A DNA stretch of 34,010 nt from Tannerellaceae bacterium (GCA_031270665.1 JAISXD010000036.1:1-34010), one strand, 5' to 3'. Shown: positions 1-10,000, numbered from the stretch's first letter. Made by a program: numbers and translations. The notes: generated by a model not told the origin, from the letters alone.

Positions 1-112
1 TTTATACTATCTTTCTTTTTATATCATTTTATCAAAAGCCAGGTGCAAAATGCAGCGTGTTTTTGGAGGTTATCCCGGGTTGGAATACAACTAAGCGAAA
101 CAGGGAGGGGGT

Positions 113-145
113 AAAATGATAAAATGACAAAGTAGCAAAATGACA
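113..145. repeat. short degenerate AAAATGA repeats
   Basis: Three near copies of AAAATGA(T/C) occur within about 33 bp, separated by short A-rich spacers. They lie just upstream of the TPR gene and form a simple imperfect direct repeat. No function can be assigned. The sequence around it (1-170) holds no convincing gene; the only long reading frame, on the minus strand, looks non-coding. Confidence 0.4.
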
Positions 146-170
146 GGTTCTCGCTTTTCTTTTCTGCCCA

Positions 171-890
171 GTGTATGGAAATGAGAAAGGTTCGCAAAGC
201 CCCGACAGCGACTCCCTGCTCTATAATAGACAAGAAAAAGTATATGGAGCATTTATTGCCTCATTTCAAGACAAAGGAATTGAACGCTTAGTTGAAATCG
301 AAAGCCGGTTGAAGGCTCTTCCTGTTCAAAACCAGATAACTTCGTATTGGTTTGCCTATGCAAAATATTACGAGGCTATCTATTACATCAAACTCTACGA
401 AAAGAAGCAGTGCCAGAAAGAAATAGCTTTGGCTATCAGTACGCTCGAAAAAGTTACAGACAAGCATTCCGAAACATATGCTTTGCTTGCGTTTATTCAG
501 AGTTTTTCTTCTCAGTTTTCAGGCGGGATGGCTGTTGTGTCTCTATCCGAAAAGGTCAGGAAAAATGCAGAGAAGGCTATCGAATTGGATAGCGCTAATT
601 TACGAGCCTGGTATATTCTTGCATCAAACGACTATTATACTCCGCCGGCGTTTGGTGGAGGTGCAAAATGTGAGAAATATCTCCTAAAGGCTATTTCGCT
701 TGAGGAACAAACCATTCCGAATCCATCCATGCCTTCATGGGGCAAAAGCAACGCCTATCATATGTTGATTGGTTATTATATCAACAAAGATGATTATAGC
801 AAGGCTAAAGATTATTTGAATACGGCATTGTCTTTATATCCGGATAATTACATGATCAATCAATATGTTGAGGTACTTAAAGATGAATGA
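171..890 (+). CDS. TPR-type protein, probably 5'-truncated
   Basis: This 239-aa protein is mostly helical. Its C-terminal half contains tetratricopeptide-like units: residues ~130-150 with the NAEKAIELDSANLRAWYILA pattern, ~170-180, and ~197-230 ending in KDYLNTALSLYPDN. Such proteins usually act as scaffolds for protein contacts. The only start available is a GTG at 171, because an in-frame TGA lies at 141-143. The protein begins with a polar stretch and has no signal peptide or other obvious N-terminal domain, so the gene may have lost its 5' end or be a remnant. The next gene is convergent on the minus strand. The TPR call is by pattern only, and no specific function can be given. An intact short cytoplasmic protein is the alternative. 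Confidence 0.6.
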   Translation: MYGNEKGSQSPDSDSLLYNRQEKVYGAFIASFQDKGIERLVEIESRLKALPVQNQITSYWFAYAKYYEAIYYIKLYEKKQCQKEIALAISTLEKVTDKHSETYALLAFIQSFSSQFSGGMAVVSLSEKVRKNAEKAIELDSANLRAWYILASNDYYTPPAFGGGAKCEKYLLKAISLEEQTIPNPSMPSWGKSNAYHMLIGYYINKDDYSKAKDYLNTALSLYPDNYMINQYVEVLKDE

Positions 891-1012
891 GCGGAGGAAA
901 TGATGCCTCGGCAAACAGGGGCATCCGCACTTCCGCCTGCGAGCGAAAATATTATTTTGCAATCCTAAATATAGTCTCTACTACGAGGCGATAAGCAGGC
1001 GGCGTAAGCGAA

Positions 1013-2113
1013 CTATTCTGCTAATTTGAAATAACACCAAAGAGGATAATGGTCGGAGTATTTTACTTTGCCTACCTGGCATTTGACGGCTTGCATATTG
1101 GATGAATGCAGTATATTATCGATCCTGAACAAAAAAAAGTTTTGATTGTATGTTATGCCCAATCCCCGGCCCGATTCGGCAAAAGCATCCGATAGCGCTC
1201 CCTGTATCGTACGGTGGGTATAGGAAACAGGGGTATCATTGAAATCGCCGCATACCAGCAGGTAATCACTCTTCGCATGTTGTACCTCTTTGGCTATCGC
1301 CCTTGCCTGCTTGGCGCGTATCAGATAAGCGGGGCCCAATTTTTGCTGTATCGTCCCTTTTAAACCATCGAACGTTTCGGCGCCTACTCCTTTTATAAAG
1401 TCCGAATAGCGGGTCTTATCTTCCATTGTCAGTTTAAACGACTCCAGGTGATTATTTATCAGGGTGAGTTTTTTCTCATTGATATCTATTTCGTGAATGG
1501 AAGAGCCGTTGTTTTTACTTTTGTAGTCGATCCGCCGCGAATTAGATATCGGATATTTTGAATAAACAGCCAATCCCCAATTACTGTTATTCACTAAGAC
1601 AACAGACTTGTACGGATACATATCCAATGCTTTGTCTAATTTTGCAGCGGTAAGCCCTTTCCCTGATTTGTGGAAATAATATTCCTGCATACAGACAATG
1701 TCGGCATTCGACCCGGCGATATAGTTAATGATTTCATTAGGAGACTTCCCTGTATGATCTTTGTAGGCAAATCCCATTACATTGTAGGTAAGTACTTTGA
1801 TTACGTTTTCCCCGGGAATGGGTTCCTTTTCAAAATGCAGCGGAAAGTAGCTGCGTACCGATTGCCAACAGATAATAAAGGTAAAGGCTCCTATCAGGAT
1901 ATATTTCCAATGACGAAAAAGCAGCCAGTAAACAATAAAAAAAACATTCAGCAAACAGATAAAAGGAAAGAGCAATCCCAGATAAGAAAACAACAGGCTC
2001 CCTTCAGGAGGGACGCGGTCTGAAAAAGCGGAAACAATCATCAACAATGCCATCAGCACGTTGGCTATCACAAAGATGTATTTAATTATATGTTTGAAAA
2101 CATGCTCTCTCAT
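1013..2113 (-). CDS. membrane-anchored endonuclease/exonuclease/phosphatase family protein
   Basis: This 366-aa protein has two parts. Residues ~8-85 hold about three hydrophobic segments that would anchor it in the inner membrane. The rest is an endonuclease/exonuclease/phosphatase (DNase I-like) domain. Family motifs are visible in order: KVLTYNVMGF (metal-site Asn), IVCMQEYYF (metal-binding Glu), INNHLES, LLVCGDFNDTP (catalytic Asp/Asn pair) and SDHYPLWCYF (C-terminal Asp-His). All expected catalytic residues are present, so the enzyme is probably active on a phosphodiester. The fold also covers phospholipases and inositol phosphatases, so the substrate cannot be read from sequence. It begins 9 bp after the second rhomboid stops and is likely the last gene of that operon. 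Confidence 0.85.
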   Translation of the reverse strand: MREHVFKHIIKYIFVIANVLMALLMIVSAFSDRVPPEGSLLFSYLGLLFPFICLLNVFFIVYWLLFRHWKYILIGAFTFIICWQSVRSYFPLHFEKEPIPGENVIKVLTYNVMGFAYKDHTGKSPNEIINYIAGSNADIVCMQEYYFHKSGKGLTAAKLDKALDMYPYKSVVLVNNSNWGLAVYSKYPISNSRRIDYKSKNNGSSIHEIDINEKKLTLINNHLESFKLTMEDKTRYSDFIKGVGAETFDGLKGTIQQKLGPAYLIRAKQARAIAKEVQHAKSDYLLVCGDFNDTPVSYTHRTIQGALSDAFAESGRGLGITYNQNFFLFRIDNILHSSNMQAVKCQVGKVKYSDHYPLWCYFKLAE

Positions 2114-2122
2114 GCCAACCTG

Positions 2123-3010
2123 TTACTTCTTACTGGCGTCAAATAATTGTTTTTTCTCTTCAGACGAAAGGCTTTCATAGCCGGAATGTTTCAATTTATC
2201 CAGGATAGTGTCTAATTCCACACGTTCCTTGTGCTTACGGGCATTATAATCATAATCCGTCTCAGTCCGTTTGTATGAAACATGCATCTTCGGTTTTCGC
2301 TTTCCTATATTAACGACCTTGTCTATCAAACGGTTCATGGGAGCCGTAAGGTCTTTCCCCGCTTTCATCCCCGAGGCAAACCAAATACCCAAAAAGGCCC
2401 CTCCCAAATGGGCAATATGCCCTCCTGCATTCGTAGAAGTGATTGCCAGGAAATCTAATACGAATGTACCTAATGCAAGATATATTAATTTGATTTTTCC
2501 GATAAATAATAAACTTATTTCGTACTCTTTCCTGTAAAAAGAAACAGCAAACACAATGGCCATTACCGACGCCGACGCCCCAATCAATGCACTGCTCAAC
2601 GCCACTGTCCGGAAATAAGGGAATACATTATAAGCGAGCATAAACAAGGCAGCCCCCGCTATTCCCCCCAACAGATAAACGCCTCCTAACTGGCGCGGCA
2701 TGAAAAATTGAAGAAATATCTTTCCAAACCAATACAACCATAACATATTGAATAAAACATGCAGAAAGTCATAATGGGTAAACATATAGGTAATGATTGT
2801 CCAGGGCCTGTATAATAGTTGCAGGGGAGAGGAAGGTATCTGTAAATAGTGCAGGAAAGAAACAGGCTGTACATTAAAAAGAATAAAAAGCACGGCTGTA
2901 AGGCGAATAACAATAAAGGCCCCCACATTTATATAGATAAATTTCGTAAGAATACTCCCGCTACGGAAGGTATGCTGTAAGTTACCAAAAATATTTTCCA
3001 TTCTTTGCAT
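2123..3010 (-). CDS. rhomboid family intramembrane serine protease (second copy)
   Basis: This 295-aa polytopic membrane protein carries the rhomboid catalytic dyad: Ser in GASAS (about S146) and His in the HIAHLGG motif (about H201). It also has the loop-1 region THYDFLHVLFNMLWLYWFG with the conserved H..FNM pattern. Rhomboids cleave transmembrane substrates inside the bilayer. A basic and acidic tail of about 80 residues follows the last membrane segment and probably faces the cytoplasm. The chosen start overlaps the upstream rhomboid by 29 bp; a second ATG three codons later (2999-3001) is equally possible. The overlap suggests translational coupling with the first copy. The substrate is unknown. 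Confidence 0.9.
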   Translation of the reverse strand: MQRMENIFGNLQHTFRSGSILTKFIYINVGAFIVIRLTAVLFILFNVQPVSFLHYLQIPSSPLQLLYRPWTIITYMFTHYDFLHVLFNMLWLYWFGKIFLQFFMPRQLGGVYLLGGIAGAALFMLAYNVFPYFRTVALSSALIGASASVMAIVFAVSFYRKEYEISLLFIGKIKLIYLALGTFVLDFLAITSTNAGGHIAHLGGAFLGIWFASGMKAGKDLTAPMNRLIDKVVNIGKRKPKMHVSYKRTETDYDYNARKHKERVELDTILDKLKHSGYESLSSEEKKQLFDASKK

Positions 3011-3746
3011 CGATCTTTTTCCAGTAGCGAATTAAAAAATAGCCAAACAGCATACCTCCCAAATGGGCGAAATGGGCAACATTGTCTCCTCTGAAATCGG
3101 CAAGGCCAAGGAATAGTTCTATCAAACCATATCCAATAACAAAGTATTTGGCTTTGACAGGCACCGGTATAAACATTATATATAAAGGTATATTGGGAAA
3201 CAAGATACCAAACGCCAACAAAACACCGAATACAGCGCCCGAAGCGCCTACCGTAGGTGTATTGATTAGTAAGTTAAGTTGTCCCGCCAGACCGGTATAG
3301 TTCATTCCTTCGCTGAGGACTTGCCAACCTTCAAGGTACACCTGGCTGATGATGTCGGGCGATAAGCCTTTCTCTACAGATTTGATTCGTACAAACGCTA
3401 CCAATAGCTTAATCAATCCGGCTCCTACCCCTGTTATCATATAGTAAATAAAAAAACGTTTCGCCCCCCAAACCTGTTCAAGCGTTCGCCCGAACATATA
3501 CACCGCAAACATATTAAAGAATAAGTGTGTAATAGAGTGTGTATCATGCAGGAACATATAAGACACCAATTGAATCGGATTGAAGTTTTCAGAGCCGGGA
3601 TAATACAGGGCAAGCCAATCCACTAAATCAATATTAACTCTGGGTAAGACGAGACTCGCTATCCAGAAGATTACATTAATTATTATCAGGTTTTTAGTTA
3701 CTGCAGGTATGGAATTAAGAAAACCTGAATTGTTATAATTCATCAT
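2982..3746 (-). CDS. rhomboid family intramembrane serine protease (first copy)
   Basis: This 254-aa polytopic protein shows the rhomboid signature: HLFFNMFAVYMFGRTLE near residue 74, catalytic Ser in VGASGAVFG (about S169) and catalytic His in HFAHLGG (about H228). It looks complete and active. An inserted hydrophilic loop (~120-150) between core segments has no counterpart in the second copy. The start is one of two adjacent ATG codons (3746 or 3743), 15-18 nt downstream of the start expected from a TACCTTTG promoter element, so the leader is short. It is the first gene of the operon with the second rhomboid and the endonuclease-fold protein. Confidence 0.9.
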   Translation of the reverse strand: MMNYNNSGFLNSIPAVTKNLIIINVIFWIASLVLPRVNIDLVDWLALYYPGSENFNPIQLVSYMFLHDTHSITHLFFNMFAVYMFGRTLEQVWGAKRFFIYYMITGVGAGLIKLLVAFVRIKSVEKGLSPDIISQVYLEGWQVLSEGMNYTGLAGQLNLLINTPTVGASGAVFGVLLAFGILFPNIPLYIMFIPVPVKAKYFVIGYGLIELFLGLADFRGDNVAHFAHLGGMLFGYFLIRYWKKIDAKNGKYFW

Positions 3747-3767
3747 ATTATCATCTTTTTATAGTGG

Positions 3768-3775
3768 CAAAGGTA
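3768..3775 (-). promoter_or_regulatory. Bacteroides-type -7 element for the rhomboid operon
   Basis: On the minus strand the sequence reads TACCTTTG, an exact match to the Bacteroidota sigma-70 -7 consensus TAnnTTTG. It lies about 22 bp before the first rhomboid ATG. No clear TTTG box is visible at -33, so the promoter call rests on one element. Confidence 0.6.
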
Positions 3776-3930
3776 TATATTATTTGGTATTTTTGGCGCA
3801 GTGGGTAACAAAACATAGAAAAACGGTAAAAAAAACTTCTTTTTCTTTGTAGTATCTTAAAATAGAACTACATTTGGTCCCAATTGAGGCTATTATTTTT
3901 TTGTGTAATATAATTATTATTTAAACCATC

Positions 3931-4203
3931 ATGAATAAAACTGATTTTATTAATGCTATAGCCGAGAAATCCGGCTTAAGCAAAGCTGATGCAAAGAAAG
4001 CAGTGGACGCTTTTATTACCACTATTTCTGCAGAATTGAAAAATGGCGGAAAAGTAGCGATCTTGGGTTTTGGATCCTTTTCAGTTGCTGAAAAATCAGC
4101 ACGTAAAGGCGTTAATCCTAAGACGAAACAACCTATTGACATTCCTGCACGCAAAGCCGTTAAATTTAAAGCAGGCGTTGAATTGTCGGATCTTTTTAAG
4201 TAA
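3931..4203 (+). CDS. HU family DNA-binding protein
   Basis: This 90-aa protein is the usual length for HU/IHF. Helices at the N-terminus (MNKTDFINAIAEKSGLSKADAKKAVDAF) are followed by the beta-arm region with GFGSFSVAEKSARKGVNPKTKQPIDIPA, including the conserved RxGxNPxTxxxI pattern. The intercalating Pro lies in that NP-containing arm. It bends DNA without strong sequence preference and serves as a nucleoid architectural protein. The upstream ~180 bp is A/T-rich and shared with the divergent rhomboid operon; no exact TAnnTTTG was found for HU. A strong terminator follows, so it is probably monocistronic. Confidence 0.95.
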   Translation: MNKTDFINAIAEKSGLSKADAKKAVDAFITTISAELKNGGKVAILGFGSFSVAEKSARKGVNPKTKQPIDIPARKAVKFKAGVELSDLFK

Positions 4204-4232
4204 AGAAAAGAAAAGAACTACTGCTTACTTTA

Positions 4233-4280
4233 AAAAGAAAAAGAAGTTGTTTCATCTGCAAGACAGCTTCTTTTTCTTTT
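4233..4280 (+). terminator. intrinsic terminator after the HU gene
   Basis: A perfect 14-bp inverted repeat (4233-4246 with 4267-4280, AAAAGAAAAAGAAG against its complement) extends inward by four more pairs including one wobble. The 3' arm is itself a T-rich tract. It begins about 30 bp after the HU stop. Confidence 0.8.
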
Positions 4281-4370
4281 ACTTCTTACGCCTCATAATG
4301 TAATCAACACAAAAAATTGTGCCACAACACTCTCGGCTACACCCTGTTCGGCAGGCGCCTGTCTGGCCGG

Positions 4371-5363
4371 TTATTTCAGCATGCCCGTGTTGGATGTGGG
4401 AAAAAATAATGTTTCGGTATCTATTTGCATCCGGTCTTTTCCCGGCTCTTCACCGGGGATGAAACCGGCGGATATGACGGCCGTTCGCCGGGGAGATACG
4501 GTTGTGTCAGAATAATGGATATGGAAAACGTATTTCCTGTCTCCGTTCTTGTCCCGGAAGAAATCGCCGTGCCCCGTCCCCTTGTAGCCAATGAGATGGC
4601 GGCTGATAATGGGGCTGTCGGTTGTTTTCTCCCAAGGGCCATAGGGAGAATGGGCTACGGCATACCCTACGGCATAATCGATGTTGCGAAAATCGTTTGC
4701 CGAATAGAAAAGATAATAGAGGCCGTTGTGTTTCAGCACGGTTGGGCCTTCGGCTACTGTCCAGTCTGTTTTTTGGGTATTTTCCCATTCGCTTGCCGCC
4801 ACGATACATTCTTTTGCGGTTTCTTCTTTTATCGCCATCAGGTCGCCGGTCATTTCGGCTACAAATATGCGATTACCACCGGCCAGTCGGACATGATAAA
4901 GATAGATTTTCCCGTCGTCGTCGAAGAAGACATACGGATCTATTTGCCGTGTGGGGGCTTCAATGGGAGCTAACTTGTTCTGCCGGAAAGGCCCGGCGGG
5001 ATGATTACTTACGGCTATTGCAATGTTTTCGTTGGCGGTATAGGCCATATAATATTGTCCGTTGTGACGGAATACCTGGGGCGCCCAGAAACCCTCTTCG
5101 CCATAAGACTCTCCTTTGCGAAGGGCAAGGCTGTCTTGTGCCGGTACGCTCCAATGAATAAGGTCGCCGGAAGTATATACCCGGAAGCCTTCCGGAGAGT
5201 TGGTTCCATATAAATAGTAGGTTCCGTTGTCGGGAAAGATAGTCGGATCTGCCAGGAAGAGGTTTCCGGCGCTGTTTTCCGTAGCCTGCTCCTGCGTATT
5301 TTGCCTGCATGAAGTTATGAGGCAGAGCAACAGGATTGAAACGCTCGGGATGATTTTATGCAT
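4371..5363 (-). CDS. glycoside hydrolase family 43 lipoprotein
   Basis: This five-bladed beta-propeller glycosidase is likely active on arabinose- or xylose-type linkages, or on galactans. The three GH43 acids are visible: Asp in FLADPTIF (about D39, general base), Asp in RQIDPYVFFDD (about D142, pKa modulator) and Glu in WTVAEGPTVL (about E205, general acid). A signal peptide with lipobox ITSC (Cys about 19) predicts a surface or periplasmic lipoprotein. The start is the ATG at 5363; an in-frame ATG at 5396 would put 11 polar residues before the signal and overlap the hairpin upstream. About 330 aa is a single-domain length. It is the last gene of the PUL operon, and a hairpin separates it from SusD. 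The subfamily and exact substrate cannot be assigned by eye. Confidence 0.88.
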   Translation of the reverse strand: MHKIIPSVSILLLCLITSCRQNTQEQATENSAGNLFLADPTIFPDNGTYYLYGTNSPEGFRVYTSGDLIHWSVPAQDSLALRKGESYGEEGFWAPQVFRHNGQYYMAYTANENIAIAVSNHPAGPFRQNKLAPIEAPTRQIDPYVFFDDDGKIYLYHVRLAGGNRIFVAEMTGDLMAIKEETAKECIVAASEWENTQKTDWTVAEGPTVLKHNGLYYLFYSANDFRNIDYAVGYAVAHSPYGPWEKTTDSPIISRHLIGYKGTGHGDFFRDKNGDRKYVFHIHYSDTTVSPRRTAVISAGFIPGEEPGKDRMQIDTETLFFPTSNTGMLK

Positions 5364-5394
5364 ATGCGTTATTTTTTTAACAGTTAAAGCGTTC

Positions 5395-5437
5395 AAAGGA
5401 GTGAAGGAGGTCAGGCAAGCAACCCCCTCACTCCTTT
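5395..5437 (-). terminator. intercistronic hairpin between susD and the GH43 gene
   Basis: A perfect 10-bp inverted repeat (5395-5404, AAAGGAGTGA, with 5428-5437) can extend inward through G-C pairs with two mismatches. It lies entirely in the gap after the SusD stop and before the GH43 start. No long T-run follows on the minus strand, so it is more likely a partial terminator or an RNA stability/processing element than a full stop. Confidence 0.5.
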
Positions 5438-5449
5438 AGCTACTATGTA

Positions 5450-7006
5450 TTAATACAACGGATTCTGTGTGAGGCCACCCATACTATTATCGACTTCTAT
5501 CTGTGGGAGAGGCAGCCGGTTGTGTTTGCCGATGATAAAGTTGCCGAAGTCTTCATCACGCTGTTTGAGTTCGTTTATGCCGGCCTGGTTGTCCAGCAAT
5601 CCCCAACGCTTAAGGTCGGCCCAGCGCCATCCTTCGAAGCATAGTTCCAGGGTACGCTCCATTTGCAGTCGTTTCAGGAAAGCCTCTTTACTGTTGAGGG
5701 CGTTTTTGAAGGTGCTTTCGCTTAGTTTACTCATTCCGGCTCTTTCGCGTACTTTATCGAGGTAAACTACGGCCTGGGAGGCGGAAGCACCCGTTTCCAC
5801 GAGACACTCGGCATAATTGAGTAAAATGTCTGCATAGCGGATGATACGATAGTTGTTGGGAGCAAAATAATCTTCCTGGTCTCTGTAATACCAGGTTCCG
5901 TACTTGCGGATATAACATTCGTCGCCCCAGCCTCTTGCATCCCATTGTGTGGCAACATCCACGCCGTAATACAACGGATTGCCGTCGGGGAAATCATTTA
6001 TGTATCCACGGTAGAATACGCTGTTGTAAAGGCGGGTATCGTTTGTCCCGTCCGTACGCTTTTCCTTTAAAAATTCATCCACAAGCCATCTGCGCGCTTT
6101 GCCGTCTGCCCAGCCGATACTGCCGGGGGCGTAAAATTGTGTTCGCTGGAAGCCGGTTGCCATACTTGCATTGTTTCCGGTGTCGCCTTTGTTGGCATCG
6201 TCAAATTGTATTTCAAACACTCCTTCCCTGTTATTTTCATTGAGATGGGTGAAATTATCCATCCAATTGGAAACGAGTCCGTACAGCGAACCTTCTTTTT
6301 CTATCAGCCATGCTAATTCGGCTTTAGCCAGGTCGTATTTATGTTGTTGCATGTAGGCTTTGGCCAGGAAAGCTTTGGCGGCCCCTTTCGTAGCCCGGCC
6401 TTTATCGGCGTCTGTCCATGTTTCGGGCAAACCGTTGACAGCCGTCTTCAAATCGGCTTCTATCTGTTCCCAGATGGCGGCCCCGGTTGCTTCTGTCGGG
6501 GTGTATCCGGCATCTGTGGGTTCGAGTATCAAAGGGGCCTTCTCCCAGAGGATATTAATTTGGAAATACCACATGGCCCGCAGGAAAGACGCCTGTGCCA
6601 GCGCCTGTGTTTTTACATTGGCGTCCATCTCTATGTCCGGGACATATTTCAGCACTTGATTGCACCGGTAAATAGCCATGTAGAAATGTTCCCAGTGGAT
6701 GTTGTTTCCTTCATAAAAATTGTAGTTCACGTAATTGAAACGCGCCCAGTCTCCCAGTTCTATCCAGGGCGAGGGGCTATATCCTTCGTCCGAAGCCAAA
6801 TCGTAGCGGAAAGAGAGCCACCGCATCCAGGTTCCTTCTTTATATAAAGCGCTGTAGCATCCGTTGACTCCGGCAATAGCGTCTGCTTCCCTGTTCCAAT
6901 ATTTATCGGTAGTCCCTTCATTGGGATTGGAGATGTCTAATAAGTCGCCGCTACAGCCTGTAAAAGCAAGCGACATCGCTATGAGTACTAAATATAGGTA
7001 TTTCAT
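5450..7006 (-). CDS. RagB/SusD family glycan-binding lipoprotein
   Basis: This 518-aa protein is the surface glycan-binding partner that caps the SusC channel. The N-terminus has a signal peptide with lipobox FTGC (Cys about 18) followed by SusD-like text (LLDISNPNEGTTDKYWN). Internal features typical of the family are the TPR-like helices AKAFLAKAYMQQHKYDLAKAELAWL and the C-terminal NYRIIRYADILLNYAECLVETG, ELCFEGWRWADLKRWG and RLPLPQIEVDNSMGGLTQNPLY. Length and ends look complete. It lies 26 bp downstream of susC on the minus strand. Aromatic residues of the binding site cannot be pinned without structure. Confidence 0.95.
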   Translation of the reverse strand: MKYLYLVLIAMSLAFTGCSGDLLDISNPNEGTTDKYWNREADAIAGVNGCYSALYKEGTWMRWLSFRYDLASDEGYSPSPWIELGDWARFNYVNYNFYEGNNIHWEHFYMAIYRCNQVLKYVPDIEMDANVKTQALAQASFLRAMWYFQINILWEKAPLILEPTDAGYTPTEATGAAIWEQIEADLKTAVNGLPETWTDADKGRATKGAAKAFLAKAYMQQHKYDLAKAELAWLIEKEGSLYGLVSNWMDNFTHLNENNREGVFEIQFDDANKGDTGNNASMATGFQRTQFYAPGSIGWADGKARRWLVDEFLKEKRTDGTNDTRLYNSVFYRGYINDFPDGNPLYYGVDVATQWDARGWGDECYIRKYGTWYYRDQEDYFAPNNYRIIRYADILLNYAECLVETGASASQAVVYLDKVRERAGMSKLSESTFKNALNSKEAFLKRLQMERTLELCFEGWRWADLKRWGLLDNQAGINELKQRDEDFGNFIIGKHNRLPLPQIEVDNSMGGLTQNPLY

Positions 7007-7032
7007 ATCTGTAAATATTCAATGATGATTAA

Positions 7033-10000
7033 TTAAAAAGTTAAATCAAGTCCGAACATAACCGAACCGGTATTGGGGAAAGCAAAATTGTCCGTCCCCC
7101 TGTCCCATACATCCGTGTTGACAAAATCGGGATCGAGGCCTTTGTATCCTGTGAGCGTGATTAGGTTATTACCGGCTACATAAAGGCGGACGTTTTCAAC
7201 CCCGCATGGGGATATGAGCCTCTTGGGGAAGGTATAGCCCAACTGTATGTTTTTCAGGCGCAGGTACGAGCCGTTTTCCAGATACCGGTCGCTGTCGTAC
7301 GTATTCCTGAAGTCGCCGTAAATGATCCGGGCGGTATTGGAGTTGGGGTTCTCCTGGTAAGGTTCTTCTCCCGTCTTGAAATTGATATAGTTGGAGTTGT
7401 CGGCAAACAGCCTTCCCTGCCATAGGGGTACGTTGTAGATATCATTGCCGAACTGGCCGTACCACATCATGGAAAGATCGACGTTTTTCCAGGATGCGTT
7501 GAACAGAAGCGACAACTGGACTTCGGGCCACGGATTGCCTACAATCTGGCGGTCGTTGGCTGTGATGTTCCCGTTGTCGTCCGTATCAATGTATTTTACG
7601 TCTCCCGCTTCCGGCCGCTTGCCGCCGATCATGATTGGCTGGCCGGTGGAGGTAACGTAGCTGTCTATCTCTCCCTGCGTACGGAAAATCCCGTCTGTTT
7701 TATACAGGTAATACATGGAAAGCGGCTGGCCGATCTCCGATTTCGTTTTGCCCGAATAATAGACGTCTTTCCCGTAGCCGAGTTCGGTCACTTCATTGTT
7801 CAGGGTGGTGAGGTTGGCTATGATATTGTAATTGAAATCGCCTGCTTTATCCCTCCAGTTGAGGGAAACTTCAAAACCGGTATTGCGGAGGCTGGCCGCA
7901 TTGGCTTTAGGGGCTCCTCCCTGGTTTCCGGTAGAAATAGCTATCGGCATATCGGTTAATACGTCGCGGGTGTTGGATACGTAGTATTCGGCGCTAACTC
8001 CCAGGCGATGGTTCAGAAACAGGGCGTCCAGACCGATATTGGTTGTTTCCTTGGTTTCCCAGCGCAGGTTGTTGTTTACTATCTTCACCTGGGCGGCGCC
8101 CGGCTTCAGGCTTCCTCCGATGACAGTAACCAGGCTTTGGTTGATGGTTCCCAGGTAATCCCAGTCGCCGATGGCGGCGTTGCCCAAGCGTCCCCAGTTG
8201 CCGCGAAACTTCAGGTCGTCTACAAAGGAGAGGTGGAAGAAGCGTTCGTTAGAGATACGCCAGGCGGCAGAGAAAGAGGGGAAATTGCCCCAGCGGTTCT
8301 CCCGTGACAGGCGGGACGTTCCGTCGCGGCGGAGGGTTGCCGTCAGGTAGTATTTATAGTCGTAGCTGTAATTGGCCCGTCCCAGGTAAGAAATCATGGC
8401 ATTCTGATAAATGGCATTGCTGTTTTGCTGATTGCCCTGCCCGGCATTCAGCACCGTGAGGTAATCGTCTCCTACGATAGGGAAGTTGAGGCGCGAACCT
8501 GTGAGAAATTCCCGTTCGTATGTCTGGTAAGTGGTACCTGCCACGGCATCGATGTGATGTTTGCCGTAATCGTCGGCAAAGTTCAGGGTATGTTCTATCA
8601 GGCGGGTGTAGGTATGTCTTTTTTCCTTTACGCTTTCGGGGCTGCGGTATTCCTGGTTGCGCGTCCAGTTGCCTTCCCCGCGGAACCAGGAGCGGTCCCA
8701 GAATTCTATATCCATACCGGCATTCAGCTTATAGTAAAGGAAGGGGAGGGGTTTGAACGTTGCCCAGACCGATCCGTTGAGGCGGTTGTTCTTTTCTTTC
8801 TGATGTTCGAGGTCTTCGCGTGCGACCGGATTGGTGCCGAACGTATTGGCATTGGCGTCTCCATAGCCATACCCTCCCGGATTATTTTCGTCGTATACGG
8901 GGATGGTGGGCATCATACGGACCACGTCGTTATAGGGATTGGTCTGCAAGGGGTCTTTATCGGTATAGGTGTAGGAAAGGTTTTCACCGAAAGAGAACAT
9001 GCCTCTTTTGCCTTCCGTGTTTACGCGGAAACTGTAACGGTCGAATTCGTTTCCGTAAGAGACGCCTTCGTTTTTGTAGTAACCGCCCGAAACGAAGTAG
9101 CTGCCGGCGTTGCCTCCTCCCGAAAGGGATACGTTATAATCCTGCACAAGGCCGGTGCGGAATACTTCGTCCTGCCAGTCGGTGTCAGAAGCGGCATGGG
9201 CCTGCAATCCGCCGCCCCACGAACCGTTCCGGATGCCTTCCGTATAGGCCATATCGTTATACTTTTTATAGCCTGCGGCGTTCATCAGGTCGAACCGCGG
9301 GCTCCATTCCAGGGTTTCTTTGATATTCACTCCTATCTTCATCGGGCCTTTGCTTCCCTTTCTGGTGGTGACGATGATTACCCCGTTGGCGGAGCGGGAG
9401 CCGTAAATGGCTGCTGCGGAAGCATCTTTCAGCACCTGTATGGATTCAATGTCTGCCGGGTTGAAATTCATGCCCGGGTTGCTGATCATGCCGTCAATTA
9501 TCCAGAGCGGGTCCCGATTGCTTAATGTGCCTACGCCCCGGATTTCTATCTGTGAATCTTCGCCCGCCTTACCGGTGTTCCTTACATTCACCCCGGTGGC
9601 CAGGCCTTGTAACTGGCTGGTTACCGAGCCCGACGGGCTTTTCTTCATATCCTCTATACTGATAACGGAGACGGCGCCCGTCAGGTCTCCTTTCCTTACG
9701 GTGCCGTATCCGATTACGACTACTTCTTCCAGTCCGATACCGCCTTCTTTCAGGATGATTGTAAAATCTGTGTTGGAGCCGACAGCTACTTCCTCGGTCT
9801 GGAAACCGATATAGGATATTTGCAGTGTGGCGGTAGGTGGGACTTCGAGGGAGAATGTGCCCTCGATACCGGTTATAACGCCGTTTGCGGTTCCCTTCCG
9901 GATGACATTGGCGCCGATTATGGGTTCACCGGCGGCGTCGAGTACGGTTCCTCTCACTGTTTTTTCCTGCGCAAAGACGGAGGCCGCACAGAGCAGCGTC

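Noticed and set aside
902-925. Small hairpin GATGCC/GGCATC after the TPR gene
   Set aside because: Stem of only 6-7 bp and no T-run, so it was not called as a terminator.
8425-9525. Long plus-strand frame opposite susC
   Set aside because: Antisense shadow of the well-supported SusC gene; no family features.
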